From the NCBI RefSeq assembly GCF_013256625.1, contig NZ_CP053908.1:3534001-3598000 (forward strand): a stretch of DNA of 64,000 nucleotides. Reading direction: 5' to 3'. The translations under genes were made by a program, and so were the position numbers. The stretch's first letter is position 1; the number at the start of each line of letters is the position of its first letter. The notes below the pieces were generated by a model. It was not told the DNA's origin, did no database searches, and was given only the letters and a program-made list of their open reading frames with translations. Source of the DNA: Hymenobacter sp. BRD128. GTDB taxonomy: Bacteria; Bacteroidota; Bacteroidia; Cytophagales; Hymenobacteraceae. This document shows, piece by piece, positions 35,306-44,732 of this stretch.

Positions 35306-37645
35306 ATGCGGCGTTCTTTTCTTTTGGCAGGGCTGCTGGTAGGGGTGGCTACGGGCGCGGCGCGGGCGCAGGCGCCGAGCTCGCAGTTTGGCTTCACCTT
35401 CGGGAGCGTGGCCAAGATTGTGCAGGGCACCGATACGTTGGCCCAGGCCTGGACGGGCGGCCTCAACACGCCGCAGTTCAGCACCATCGACCTCAACGGC
35501 GACGGCCAGCCCGACCTCTTTGCCTTCGACCGCGAAACGGCGCGCTGCTACACCTTTCTGAGCGTGGCCGGGGCTAGCGGCCGGCGCTGGCAGTACGCGC
35601 CCGACTACGAGTCGCTTTTCCCGAGTGACCTCTCGGGCTGGGCCCTGCTGCGCGATTATGACTGCGACGGCCGCGCCGACCTCTTCACCTACGCTAGCGG
35701 CGGCGACATTCGGGTATTTCACAACGTGGCCAATGCCAGCGGCCGGCCCACATTTACGCTGGCCAACAACCAGTTGTCGTTTCCGGTGGCTAATGGCTAC
35801 ATCAGCAACCTCAACATTGGCTCGTACAACACGCCCAGTATTCAGGATGTGAACGGCGATGGCCGGCTCGACATTCTGACCTACGACTTTGTGGGCTCGA
35901 CGGTGCTGGAGCTGTACCTCAACGCCAGCACCGGCGCGTGCGGCGGCATCAGCTCGTTTACGCAGAGCACCAATTACTGGGGCCAGCTCCAGGCCTGCGC
36001 CGGCACGTGCGCCTCGTACCAGCCGGCGGGCAGCACGGCCTGCGCGGTCTACAAGGTACAGCACAGCCCCGGCCACAGCGTGTTGTTTATCGACCTGAAC
36101 GGCGACGGCAAGCTCGACGTGCTGGATGGCCGCGACAACTGCCCGCAGCTCACGCAGCTGCTCAATTCGGGTGCCTCGACGGTGGCGGGGCTGGTGGCGG
36201 CGAGCGGGGTGAGCAGCGCCTTTCCGTCGGCCGCCGCGCCGGTGAACCTGCCGGTGTTTCCGGCGCCGTATTCGTTCGATGCCAACTTCGACGGCGTGCC
36301 CGACCTGGTGGTAGCGCCCAACATGACCGACAACTCGCTCGACCGCGTGAGCATGCGCCACAGCATCCGGCTCTACCAAAACGCGGCGACCAGCGCCGCG
36401 GCCGTGCCCAGCTTCAGCCTAGCCAACGACGGCTTTCTGCAAAACGACATGCTCGATGCGAGCGAGGGCAGCGTGCCGGCCTTCGCCGACATCGACGGCG
36501 ACGGGCTGACCGACCTGCTGGTGGGCAACCAGGCCGACCTCGTAAATGGCTACTACCGCGCCAGTATCTACTACTACCGCAACGTGGGCACGGCCCGCCG
36601 CCCGGTGTTCCGGCTCGTGACGGACGACTACCTGGGGCTAGCCGCCGCGGCCGCGCGCACGCCCAGCGTCAAGTTTGAGAGCCTGCGCCCGGCCCTGGCC
36701 GACGTGAACCGCGACGGCGCCCCCGACCTCGTGTATTCGGTGTATAACGGCACTACCAACCAGCTGCGCTACATCCTGAACGCGGCCCGGGCCGGCCAGG
36801 CCGTGAGCTTCGACCCTAGCCGGGCCAGCTACTTTAAGCCGCAGGGCGCGGCGGGCACCGGCGTGCTGCCGGCCAGGCAAGGCGACACGCCGTGCTTTTT
36901 TGACGTCGATGGCGATGGCTACATGGACCTGCTGCTCGGCACCAACGACACCCAGGAGGCGGGTGGCAGCCTGCGCTACTTCCGCAACCAGGGCGCGGCG
37001 GCCGGCGGCAACGTGGACAACCTCTTCGTGCTCGCCAACAACAACTACGGCCAGCTACTCGACGCCGGCAGCCGCCCGCCCTACCTGGCCCCGGCGGTGG
37101 CCGACTTCGACGGCGACGGCCGCGCCGACCTGCTCGTTCTCGATGGCAAAGGCGCGGTGACGCTCTACTCGGCTTTCCAGGGCCAGAGCGGCACTTTTTT
37201 GGGAACCAACGAGCTGTTTCTGAATAATTTCACTAACCAGTACGAGCCGGCCCGGCTGGGCAAAGGCTACGTGCTGCGCTTTGCCGCCGCCGCCGCCGAC
37301 CTCAACCAGGACGGCGCGCCCGAGCTCTACGTGGGCACCGAAACCGGCGGCCTCGTGAGCTACCTCACGCGCAACCGCACGGTGCTGGCCGCCCGCCCCG
37401 GCGCGGCCACCGCGCTGGCCCTCAGCCTCTACCCCAACCCCGCCACCGGGGCCGCCACCGTCGAAACCGCCCAGCCCACCAGCCTGCGCCTCTACGACCT
37501 GGCCGGCCGCCTCGTGCGCACCGACGCGCAGTTGGCCCGCACGCGCCAGCTCGACCTGCATAGGCTAGCCCCCGGCCTCTACGTGGTGCAGGCCACGGCC
37601 GCCGATGGCACCACCACCAGCCAGCGGCTGGCGGTGGGCCGGTAG
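35306..37645 (+). CDS. FG-GAP/VCBS repeat protein with T9SS sorting domain
   Basis: A 779-residue secreted protein (signal peptide about 1-24). I count ten calcium-loop motifs of the FG-GAP/VCBS type, such as DLNGDGQPDLFAFD, DCDGRADLFTYA, DVNGDGRLDILTYD, DIDGDGLTDLLVG, DVDGDGYMDLLLG and DFDGDGRADLLVL, which suggests a beta-propeller. The last 80 residues (SLYPNPATGAATVE, LRLYDLAGRLVR, LAPGLYVVQAT) form a type A C-terminal sorting domain for the type IX secretion system. The protein is therefore expected at the cell surface or outside. Ligand unknown. Confidence 0.93.
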   Translation: MRRSFLLAGLLVGVATGAARAQAPSSQFGFTFGSVAKIVQGTDTLAQAWTGGLNTPQFSTIDLNGDGQPDLFAFDRETARCYTFLSVAGASGRRWQYAPDYESLFPSDLSGWALLRDYDCDGRADLFTYASGGDIRVFHNVANASGRPTFTLANNQLSFPVANGYISNLNIGSYNTPSIQDVNGDGRLDILTYDFVGSTVLELYLNASTGACGGISSFTQSTNYWGQLQACAGTCASYQPAGSTACAVYKVQHSPGHSVLFIDLNGDGKLDVLDGRDNCPQLTQLLNSGASTVAGLVAASGVSSAFPSAAAPVNLPVFPAPYSFDANFDGVPDLVVAPNMTDNSLDRVSMRHSIRLYQNAATSAAAVPSFSLANDGFLQNDMLDASEGSVPAFADIDGDGLTDLLVGNQADLVNGYYRASIYYYRNVGTARRPVFRLVTDDYLGLAAAAARTPSVKFESLRPALADVNRDGAPDLVYSVYNGTTNQLRYILNAARAGQAVSFDPSRASYFKPQGAAGTGVLPARQGDTPCFFDVDGDGYMDLLLGTNDTQEAGGSLRYFRNQGAAAGGNVDNLFVLANNNYGQLLDAGSRPPYLAPAVADFDGDGRADLLVLDGKGAVTLYSAFQGQSGTFLGTNELFLNNFTNQYEPARLGKGYVLRFAAAAADLNQDGAPELYVGTETGGLVSYLTRNRTVLAARPGAATALALSLYPNPATGAATVETAQPTSLRLYDLAGRLVRTDAQLARTRQLDLHRLAPGLYVVQATAADGTTTSQRLAVGR

Positions 37646-37656
37646 GCTAGCCGGGG

Positions 37657-38454
37657 CTAGCGCTCGTCGCGCAGGTCGAAATGGTCGGCATCGAGCAGGA
37701 AGGGCAGCTGCTGGCGCATTTCCTGGAGCGGGGCGGCCCGCAGCGTATGCGTGAGCACGGTTTGCAGGTTGCCGGCCTGGACCAGGTACTCGCCATGAAT
37801 ATTGAGCACGGCCGACTGGCCGGGGTAGTCCAGCCCCTTGCCATCACTCCCCAGGCGGTTGACACCCAGCGTATACGCCATATTTTCGATGGCCCGGGCA
37901 CGCAGCAGCGTGCGCCAGATTTCGACCCGTGCCTGCGGCCAGTTGGCCACGTACAGCAGCAGGTCGTAGGGTTCGTGCGGGCTGTTGCGGCTCCATACCG
38001 GAAAGCGCAAATCGTAGCAGATGAGCGGCCGGATGCGCCAGCCGCGCCACTCTTCGAGCAGGCGGTGCGTACCCGCCGTGTATACCTCGTGCTCGCCGGC
38101 CAGCCGGAACAGGTGGCGCTTGTCGTAGGCGCTGTGGCTACCGTCGGGGCGCACCCACAGCAGGCGGTTGTAATATCCTTCGCCATCCTGAGTCAGCAGG
38201 CTGCCCGTCACCACGGCATCGTAGCGGGCAGCCTGCGCGCGCAGCCAGTCCAGGGTAGGGCCAGGATAGCGCTCGGCCTGAGCAGCCGCTTCCATGCTAA
38301 AGCCGGTGGTGAACATCTCGGGTAGCACTATCAGGTCGGTAATGCCGGGGCCGTGCAGGGCCGATTTCAGCAGGTCGTCGAATTGCGCGCGGTTGGCGGC
38401 CGGGTCGTGCCAATGCAGGGTAGTTTGGACCAGAGACACCGTTAAATCATTCAT
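37657..38454 (-). CDS. Omega-amidase of the nitrilase superfamily (YafV-like)
   Basis: A 265-residue nitrilase-type amidohydrolase. The catalytic triad is Glu in VLPEMFTTGF, Lys in YDKRHLF and Cys in ICYDLRFP. YafV/Nit2-type enzymes hydrolyse alpha-ketoglutaramate, the by-product of glutamine transamination. The next gene (97 bases upstream, same strand) encodes a methionine aminotransferase, the natural partner in methionine salvage. I chose the ATG at 38454 (MNDLTVSLVQTTLHW) because this is the common family start. The longer frame to 38523 adds an unlikely leader. Confidence 0.92.
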   Translation of the reverse strand: MNDLTVSLVQTTLHWHDPAANRAQFDDLLKSALHGPGITDLIVLPEMFTTGFSMEAAAQAERYPGPTLDWLRAQAARYDAVVTGSLLTQDGEGYYNRLLWVRPDGSHSAYDKRHLFRLAGEHEVYTAGTHRLLEEWRGWRIRPLICYDLRFPVWSRNSPHEPYDLLLYVANWPQARVEIWRTLLRARAIENMAYTLGVNRLGSDGKGLDYPGQSAVLNIHGEYLVQAGNLQTVLTHTLRAAPLQEMRQQLPFLLDADHFDLRDER

Positions 38455-38551
38455 CACAACAGCTAAATTACCGAGCTTGGCCCACGAAAAGCCAAACATA
38501 GCGGATAAACCGAAATAGTACAATAGGTTAGTTTTTCCGCTAGCCCTTCAG

Positions 38552-39715
38552 CTACCCGGCCAACCGGGCCAACCGGCGGGCCGCCGCCTGCAAAGTGGCT
38601 GATTCTTTGGCGAAACAAAAACGTACCAGTCCGGCCTCAAAATTATCATGGTAAAACGCCGAGACTGGCACCACCGCCACGCCCCAGGTGCGAGCAAGCT
38701 CTTCGGCAAAAGCCAGGTCGCCCTGGGCAGAGAACTGCCCGTAGCCAGCCAGCTGAAAGTAGCCGCCCGGCACGGGCCACAACTCCCAGCCCGCGCCGGC
38801 CAGCAAGCCCGCAAACTCGTCGCGCCTGGCTTGGTAAAAGCCCGCCAGGCTGCGGGCGTGCACGTCGCCTGGGTCGGCTTCGAGCACGTCGGCCAGGGCG
38901 TGCTGGGTGGGCGTGCTCACGGCGAAGGTCACGAACTGGTGCACCCGCCGCAGCTCGGCCGTGAGGGCGGGCGGCGCCAGGCAGTAGCCCACCTTCCAGC
39001 CGGTGGCGTGGTAAGTTTTGCCAAACGACGACACCACGAAGCTACGCGCCCGCAGCACCGGGTGCTGGCGGGCGCTGCGCGGCGCCACCCCGTCGAACAC
39101 CAGGTGCTCATACACCTCATCAGAGAGCACCAGCAGGCCGGCATCTTCGACGAGGCTAGCCAGCGCGGCCCAGTCTGCGGCGGTGAATACGGCCCCGCTC
39201 GGGTTGTGCGGCGAGTTGACCATAATGAGCCGGGTGCGCCCGGTGATGGCCGCCCGCACGGCGTCCCAGTCGGGCCGAAAACCCGGGGCGGGCAGGCGCA
39301 CGTAGCGCGGCACACCGCCTTGCAGCCGCACGGCCGGGCCGTAGAGGTCATAGGCCGGCTCCAGAATGATTACCTCGTCGCCGGGCCGCACCACGGCCGC
39401 CAGCACGCTATACAGCGCCTCGGTAGCCCCGGCCGTGATGGTAATTTCCTGCTCGGGGTCGGGCGCGGGCGCATCGGCTTGCAGCCGCCCCACCTGCGCG
39501 CCGATGGCCTGGCGCAGGCGCGGCAGGCCCGGCATCGGGGCGTACTGGTGGCCACCGCTAGCCAGCGAGCGGCGCGCGAGTGCCTCGCGCAGGGCCAGCG
39601 GCGGGTCGTAGTCCGGAAAGCCCTGGGCCAGGTTGATGGCCCCGGCTTGCTGGGCCAGCAAGGTCATGCGCGCAAAAATGCTGACGCCGACATCGGGCAG
39701 CTTGGATTCTATCAT
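38552..39715 (-). CDS. Methionine aminotransferase (YbdL-like)
   Basis: A 387-residue class I PLP-dependent aminotransferase. Marks are INLAQGFPDYDPPLALREAL, ITITAGATEALYSVL, VNSPHNPSGAVF, LSDEVYEHLVF and SSFGKTYHATGWKVGYCLAP, with the PLP Lys in SFGKT. The C-terminal part ends VRFCFAKESATL. The pattern is of the YbdL/KAT group, which uses glutamine and 4-methylthio-2-oxobutanoate. The omega-amidase gene follows directly, which supports that reading. Start ATG at 39715. Confidence 0.91.
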   Translation of the reverse strand: MIESKLPDVGVSIFARMTLLAQQAGAINLAQGFPDYDPPLALREALARRSLASGGHQYAPMPGLPRLRQAIGAQVGRLQADAPAPDPEQEITITAGATEALYSVLAAVVRPGDEVIILEPAYDLYGPAVRLQGGVPRYVRLPAPGFRPDWDAVRAAITGRTRLIMVNSPHNPSGAVFTAADWAALASLVEDAGLLVLSDEVYEHLVFDGVAPRSARQHPVLRARSFVVSSFGKTYHATGWKVGYCLAPPALTAELRRVHQFVTFAVSTPTQHALADVLEADPGDVHARSLAGFYQARRDEFAGLLAGAGWELWPVPGGYFQLAGYGQFSAQGDLAFAEELARTWGVAVVPVSAFYHDNFEAGLVRFCFAKESATLQAAARRLARLAG

Positions 39716-39856
39716 GCAGAGCGAAAGAACGCGGGAAAAGGAAATGATACTCAGAGCCGGCAGGCTTTGCTACTAGATTAGGATTTTGCCGCCAGCCCCG
39801 TAATTTTGGGAAAAGTACTTATCCGCCCGGCTTTGGGCCTCGCTTTATCGTTTACT

Positions 39857-40282
39857 ATGTCCATTATTTACCGTACTTCTTTTGTGCAGGTGCGCCACGA
39901 CCCGGCCGGCGCCACCCTCGAAACTGAATGGCTGGACTTTGCTAATTCCGAGCAATTGCGCTCGGCGCTTACCGAATCGCTGCGCCTGGGCCGCCAGCAC
40001 CGCGTGCGGGGCTGGATTGCCAACAATACGCTGCTGCGCACCATCCGGCCCGCCGACCAAGACTGGATAAGCCAGGAGTGGTTTCCCGAATTTGCCAAGC
40101 TGGGCGTGCAGCGCATGGCCATCGTAGAGTCGCAGGACGCGCTCAACCGCATGGGCATCAGCACCATTATGCAGCGCGCTACCGCGCACACGCCCTTTGC
40201 CACGCAGTATTTTGCCGAGGCCGCCCCGGCCCGCCACTGGGCCGCCAGCACCGGCACTACCACGCCCACCCCAACTAAGTAA
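39857..40282 (+). CDS. Hypothetical protein, possible STAS-like fold
   Basis: A 141-residue cytoplasmic protein I do not recognise for certain. The pattern (YRTSFVQVRHDPAGATLETEW, then LGRQHRVRGWIANNTLLRTIRP, WISQEWFPEFAKLGVQRMAI) is like the STAS/SpoIIAA-like proteins common in Hymenobacter relatives. It ends in a Thr/Pro-rich tail. I chose the ATG at 39857 over the frame opening at 39806. A TAnnTTTG element (TAATTTTG, 39801-39808) lies upstream and may be its -7 box. It stands alone between oppositely oriented genes. Confidence 0.7.
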   Translation: MSIIYRTSFVQVRHDPAGATLETEWLDFANSEQLRSALTESLRLGRQHRVRGWIANNTLLRTIRPADQDWISQEWFPEFAKLGVQRMAIVESQDALNRMGISTIMQRATAHTPFATQYFAEAAPARHWAASTGTTTPTPTK

Positions 40283-40300
40283 GCAGCTGCTGCTCAAATA

Positions 40301-40344
40301 AAAGCCCCGTGCCGCCGACTACTACATCGGCAGCGCGGGGCTTT
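40301..40344. terminator. Hairpin terminator
   Basis: Arms starting AAAGCCCCGTGCCG (40301) and ending CGCGGGGCTTT (40344) with some internal mismatch, A and T at the ends. It lies between two convergent genes. Confidence 0.75.
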
Positions 40345-40365
40345 GCGCTTGGGGCGGGCTAGCCG

Positions 40366-41061
40366 CTAGAGGCTAGGCAGCGCGGGCTTCAAATCTTGCG
40401 GAAACCGCTGGCGCACGTGCTCTACCTTGTGGGCCGACACCGTGGCGATGTAGGGATTATCGGGGTTCAGGCGGAAGTAGCCCTGGTGGTAGTCTTCGGC
40501 GGGCCAGAACTGCGTGAAGGGCACTACCTGGGTCACGATTTTGCCGCCGTACTCCTTCGAGGCGTTGACCTTGGCAATGGTTTCGTCGATGATTTTCTTT
40601 TCCTCGGGCGTGCGATAAAACGCCGCCGAGCGGTACTCGGGGCCAGTATCGGGCCCCTGGCGGTTGAGCTGCGTAGGGTCGTGGCTGGCGGTGAAAAAGA
40701 TGTTGGCCAGCTCCTGGTAGCTAATCACCTTGGGGTCGTAGTAGATATTGACCGTTTCGGTGTGGCCGGTTTGCTGGCCCGCCACCTGCTCGTAGCTGGG
40801 GTGCGGCACGGTGCCGCCAGCGTAGCCGCTCACCACCTGCTTCACGCCTTTAATTTCTTCAAAAGCCTCCTCCTGCGCCCAAAAGCAGCCGCCGGCAAAG
40901 GTGGCCTGGGCTAGCCCGGTGAGGTCTTTAGGCGCAAAGCCGGCCGTAGAAGCCGCTTGAGCGGCCGGGGTTTTGGTCTGTGCCTGGGCCGGCTGCTGCG
41001 GGCCACAAGCCACGAGGGCGAGCAGGCCTAGGCCAGAAACGGCTGACAAAAGCTTCGTCAT
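40366..41061 (-). CDS. msrA: Peptide-methionine (S)-S-oxide reductase, lipoprotein form
   Basis: A 231-residue MsrA, which repairs oxidised methionine. The lipobox is LVAC (Cys19), so it acts in the envelope. The catalytic motif is ATFAGGCFWAQEEAFEEIKGV, in which the Cys of GCFW is the nucleophile. VSGYAGGTVPHPSYEQV and EVVNIYYDPK-like TVNIYYDPKVISYQEL are conserved. I chose the ATG at 41061 (MTKLLSAVSG) because the lipoprotein signal begins there. Its own transcript is probably single. An envelope MsrA would protect surface proteins against oxidants. Confidence 0.95.
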   Translation of the reverse strand: MTKLLSAVSGLGLLALVACGPQQPAQAQTKTPAAQAASTAGFAPKDLTGLAQATFAGGCFWAQEEAFEEIKGVKQVVSGYAGGTVPHPSYEQVAGQQTGHTETVNIYYDPKVISYQELANIFFTASHDPTQLNRQGPDTGPEYRSAAFYRTPEEKKIIDETIAKVNASKEYGGKIVTQVVPFTQFWPAEDYHQGYFRLNPDNPYIATVSAHKVEHVRQRFPQDLKPALPSL

Positions 41062-41155
41062 GGGAGTCAAGGAAAAGAAGTAATGAGGTTTATACGCTAA
41101 CCGCGTTCTCATCGGATTCCTTATAACACCACCGGCCAGCCCCGAGTTCGGCAGC

Positions 41156-43918
41156 TTAAGAGCCGGCCAGCCCTTTCAACTCCTGCAATTTCAGCAGCGC
41201 CTCAATGGGCGTGAGCGTGTTGATATCCAGGCTAGCCAGCTGCTCGCGCAGGCGCTCCAGGGCCGGGTCGCCGGGCTCAAACATACTGAGCTGCACCTTG
41301 GGCGCCGAGGCTACGGCCGTGGTGGCGCGGGGCCGGGGCTGGCTAGCCTTGGGCTGCTCATCAAGGCCCGCCAGCATTTCGTCAAACTCGGTGGGCGCGC
41401 CCGGGTCCACGGCTTCGGCCAGGCCGGTTTGGGTGCGCTCCTGCTCAAGGTGGTGCATTATCTCGTTGGCGCGCAGCACCACGGCGGGCGGCATGCCGGC
41501 CATGCGCGCCACGTGAATACCGAACGAGTGCTCGGAACCGCCCGGCCGCAGCTTGCGCAAAAACAGCACCCGGCCATCGGCCTCCTGCACGGCCACGTGG
41601 TAGTTGCGCACCCGCGGGCAGTCGTCGGCCAGCTGGTTGAGCTCGTGGTAATGGGTGGCAAACAGCGTTTTAGCCCGTGCTTTGGGATTGTTGTGCAGGT
41701 GCTCCACAATGGCCCAGGCAATGCTGATGCCGTCGTAGGTGCTGGTGCCGCGCCCGATTTCGTCCATCAGCACCAGGCTGCGGTTCGAGAGATTATTCAG
41801 GATGCTGGCCGTTTCAGTCATCTCCACCATGAAGGTGCTTTCGCCCTTGCTCAGGTTGTCGCTAGCCCCCACGCGGGTAAAAATCTTGTCGATGATGCCG
41901 ATGGTGGCCTCGTCGGCGGGCACAAACGAGCCAATCTGGGCCAGCAGCACAATGAGCGCCGTCTGGCGCAGCAGGGCCGACTTACCAGCCATATTCGGCC
42001 CGGTGATGACGACGATTTGTTGGTCGTCCTGGCTCAGGCACAGGTCGTTGGGGATGTAGCTTTCGCCGGGCGGCAGCTGCCGCTCAATCACCGGGTGGCG
42101 CCCGCCTTTGATATCCAGCGTCGGCCCGTCGTTCACGGTGGGCCTAGCGTAGCGGTACTGCCGCGCCGTGGCCGCAAACGAGGCCAGGCAATCGAGCACG
42201 CCAATGGCGCGGGCGTTCTGCTGCACCTGGCTCACGAAGTCGAGCGCCGCCAGCACAACTTCTTGGTAGATACGGCTTTCGATAACGAAGAGCTGCTCCT
42301 CGGCGTTGAGAATCTTCTCCTCGTAGGTCTTCAGCTCCTCGGTCACGTAGCGCTCGGCGTTCACCAGGGTTTGCTTGCGAATCCACTCGGCGGGCACCTT
42401 GTTTTTGTGGGCGTTGCTCACCTCAAGGTAGTAGCCAAACACCTTGTTATAAGCCACTTTCAAGGATGATATACCCGTGGCGGCCTGCTCGCGCTGCTGC
42501 ATCTTGAGCAGAAAATCCTTGCCCGAGAAGGCTAGCCCGCGCAGCTCGTCCAGCTCGGCATCGACGCCATCCAGGACGACGTGGCCCTGGTTGGTGAGCA
42601 GCGGCGCGTCGGGCCGGATTTTCGTTTGAATTTCCTTGCGCAGCGAGGCGCAGGGATTGAGCTGGTCGGCCAGCTTTTCGAGGGCGCGCACGCCCGAGGC
42701 AGCCAGCTTTTCGCGCAGCGGCGCAATGCTTTCGAGGGCCCTAGCCAGCTGCAACAACTCGCGCGGATTCACGCGGCGCACGGCTACTTTCGAGATAAGG
42801 CGCTCTAAATCACTGATGGGGCGCAGGTTGGCCTGCACTTCTTCCAGCAGCTCGGGGTCGGCCACCAGGGCCGCCACGGTGTCGAGGCGGCGCTGAATCT
42901 GGCTGACTTCCTTCAAGGGCAGCACCACCCACTTGCGCAGCAGGCGGGCGCCCATCGGCGTCAGGGTTTGGTCCAAGATGTCGATGAGCGGCACGCCGCC
43001 GGGGTGCTGGGCCTGCACCAGCTCCAGGTTGCGCACCGTGAAGCGGTCGAGCCACACGTACTTATCTTCTTCGAGCCGCCCGAGGCTAGCCACGTGCTGA
43101 ATGTCCGTGTGCTTGGTTTCGGCCAGGTAGTGCAGAATGCAGCCGGCCGCAATCACGCCTTCCTTCAGGTTATCGACCCCAAAGCCCTTGAGCGAGGTGG
43201 TGCGGAAGTGCCGCGTGAGGGTATCGTGGGCGTAGTCGGGGCCAAAAACCCACTCGTCGAGCGCGTAGGTGCAAAAATCGGGGCCAAAATAACCCTCAAA
43301 GTCGGCCCGGCTGCGCTTGCAAAACAGCACCTCGGCGGGCCGGAAGTTTTGCAGCAGCTTGCCCAGGTACTCGATGGTGCCCTGGGCGGCCAGAAACTCG
43401 CCGGTGCTGATGTCGAGAAACGAGATGCCACCCTCCGTTTTGCCGAAGTGCACGGCGGCCAGGTAGTTGTTTTGGCGGCGCTCCAGGGTATTGTCGTGCA
43501 GGCTCACGCCGGGCGTCACGAGTTCGGTTATCCCTCTCTTTACCAATCCCTTGGCCTGCTTGGGGTCTTCGAGCTGGTCGCAGATGGCCACGCGCTGGCC
43601 GGCGCGCACCAGCTTGGGCAGGTAGGTATCGAGGGCATGGTGCGGGAAGCCGGCCAGGGCCACCTCGCTGGCCGTGCCCGCGCCGCGCTTGGTGAGGGTG
43701 ATGTCGAGGATGCGGGCGGCCGTGACGGCATCCTCGCCGAAGGTTTCATAAAAATCACCCACCCGAAACAGCAGCACCGCGCCGGGGTGCTCGGTCTTAA
43801 GCTGGTAGTACTGGCGCATGAGCGGCGTGTCGGCCACCGCAGCGGGCTTGATGTGGTCGGGCCCCAGCGACTTGATGGCAAACTTGGACTTGGCGGCGGG
43901 GGCAGGAGCGGTAGACAA
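41156..43918 (-). CDS. mutS: DNA mismatch repair protein MutS
   Basis: A 920-residue MutS. The mismatch-binding Phe-x-Glu is in [13 protein letters not shown] near the N-terminus. The core has [16 protein letters not shown]. The ATPase has [13 protein letters not shown] (Walker A), [30 protein letters not shown] (Walker B and signature) and FATHYHEL. The C-terminal region includes a Pro/Ala linker and ends in the short helix-turn-helix region ([25 protein letters not shown]). The gene appears intact, so mismatch repair is presumably working. Confidence 0.98.
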   Translation of the reverse strand: MSTAPAPAAKSKFAIKSLGPDHIKPAAVADTPLMRQYYQLKTEHPGAVLLFRVGDFYETFGEDAVTAARILDITLTKRGAGTASEVALAGFPHHALDTYLPKLVRAGQRVAICDQLEDPKQAKGLVKRGITELVTPGVSLHDNTLERRQNNYLAAVHFGKTEGGISFLDISTGEFLAAQGTIEYLGKLLQNFRPAEVLFCKRSRADFEGYFGPDFCTYALDEWVFGPDYAHDTLTRHFRTTSLKGFGVDNLKEGVIAAGCILHYLAETKHTDIQHVASLGRLEEDKYVWLDRFTVRNLELVQAQHPGGVPLIDILDQTLTPMGARLLRKWVVLPLKEVSQIQRRLDTVAALVADPELLEEVQANLRPISDLERLISKVAVRRVNPRELLQLARALESIAPLREKLAASGVRALEKLADQLNPCASLRKEIQTKIRPDAPLLTNQGHVVLDGVDAELDELRGLAFSGKDFLLKMQQREQAATGISSLKVAYNKVFGYYLEVSNAHKNKVPAEWIRKQTLVNAERYVTEELKTYEEKILNAEEQLFVIESRIYQEVVLAALDFVSQVQQNARAIGVLDCLASFAATARQYRYARPTVNDGPTLDIKGGRHPVIERQLPPGESYIPNDLCLSQDDQQIVVITGPNMAGKSALLRQTALIVLLAQIGSFVPADEATIGIIDKIFTRVGASDNLSKGESTFMVEMTETASILNNLSNRSLVLMDEIGRGTSTYDGISIAWAIVEHLHNNPKARAKTLFATHYHELNQLADDCPRVRNYHVAVQEADGRVLFLRKLRPGGSEHSFGIHVARMAGMPPAVVLRANEIMHHLEQERTQTGLAEAVDPGAPTEFDEMLAGLDEQPKASQPRPRATTAVASAPKVQLSMFEPGDPALERLREQLASLDINTLTPIEALLKLQELKGLAGS

Positions 43919-44057
43919 GGCAGAAGCGCGAACTTTGGGGCTCGCCAGTTTTCAATCAGTAAATTAACGAAGCGTCTGTTAGTGCGAGCGCAGCGCGGCA
44001 ATGACAGAGTAGGCTTTCAAAACCTTTTTCGCGAACGACAAAGTTCGCCCCACTTTG

Positions 44058-44594
44058 ATGCGCAAACTCACGATGCAGGAGCTGAACCGCCTGCCGGTGG
44101 CCGATTTTAAGGCTACCGCCAAAAGCCCGGTAGTGCTGGTGCTCGACAATGTGCGCTCCTTGCACAACGTGGGCGCCGTGTTTCGCACCGCCGATGCCTT
44201 TGCGCTCGCCCACATCTACCTCTGCGGCGTTACGGGCCGGCCGCCGCACCGCGAAATAACCAAAACGGCCCTGGGCAGTACCGAATCGGTGGCCTGGACG
44301 CACACGGCCACTACCCTGGAGGCGGCGCAGCAGCTGGTGGCCGCCGGCTACCAGCTCGTAGCCGTGGAGCAAACGACCGGCTCGGTGCAGTTGCCACAGT
44401 TTCAGCCCCGCCCCGGCCGGCCGCTAGCCCTGGTGCTGGGCAACGAAGTATTTGGGGTTGATGATGAGGTGCTGGCCCTGTGCGAAGTGGCCATAGAGAT
44501 ACCCCAGCTCGGCACCAAGCACTCGCTCAATGTGAGCGTGGCGGCCGGCGTGGTGCTGTGGGACGTGCTGAGCAAGCTGGCAGTTTTTGGCTAA
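44058..44594 (+). CDS. RNA 2'-O-methyltransferase, SpoU/TrmH family
   Basis: A 178-residue SPOUT enzyme. Motif 1 is NVRSLHNVGAVFRTADAF, motif 2 is LALVLGNEVFGVDDEVL and motif 3 is IPQLGTKHSLNVSVAAGVVLWD. It uses S-adenosylmethionine and a trefoil-knot fold. It is the short form without an N-terminal substrate domain, close to TrmL/TrmH types. The RNA target (tRNA or rRNA) cannot be fixed. I chose the ATG at 44058 over the TTG just upstream. Divergent from mutS. Confidence 0.93.
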   Translation: MRKLTMQELNRLPVADFKATAKSPVVLVLDNVRSLHNVGAVFRTADAFALAHIYLCGVTGRPPHREITKTALGSTESVAWTHTATTLEAAQQLVAAGYQLVAVEQTTGSVQLPQFQPRPGRPLALVLGNEVFGVDDEVLALCEVAIEIPQLGTKHSLNVSVAAGVVLWDVLSKLAVFG

Positions 44595-44732
44595 TACCCG
44601 CCGGTACGGCCGGCCAAGAAAAATCTGGTATTAGGCTGTTTTTTCGGATGCTAGTTGGCAAGCGATTTAGGAAACTGGATTATCTTTGAAGCAGGCCACA
44701 CGCGGCTTTTTTATTCTCCCATTTCCTTTTCT

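Noticed and set aside
35255-36379. A 374-codon minus-strand open frame over the FG-GAP gene
   Set aside because: It is a shadow of the repeated calcium-loop gene; no start context or motif of its own.
35306-37645. A CRISPR-like or tandem DNA repeat array
   Set aside because: The periodicity is in the protein (calcium loops), with diverged DNA and no constant repeat or spacer.
42968-44110. A 380-codon plus-strand frame opposite mutS
   Set aside because: It runs antisense to well-conserved MutS codons and into the methyltransferase; composition is that of a shadow.
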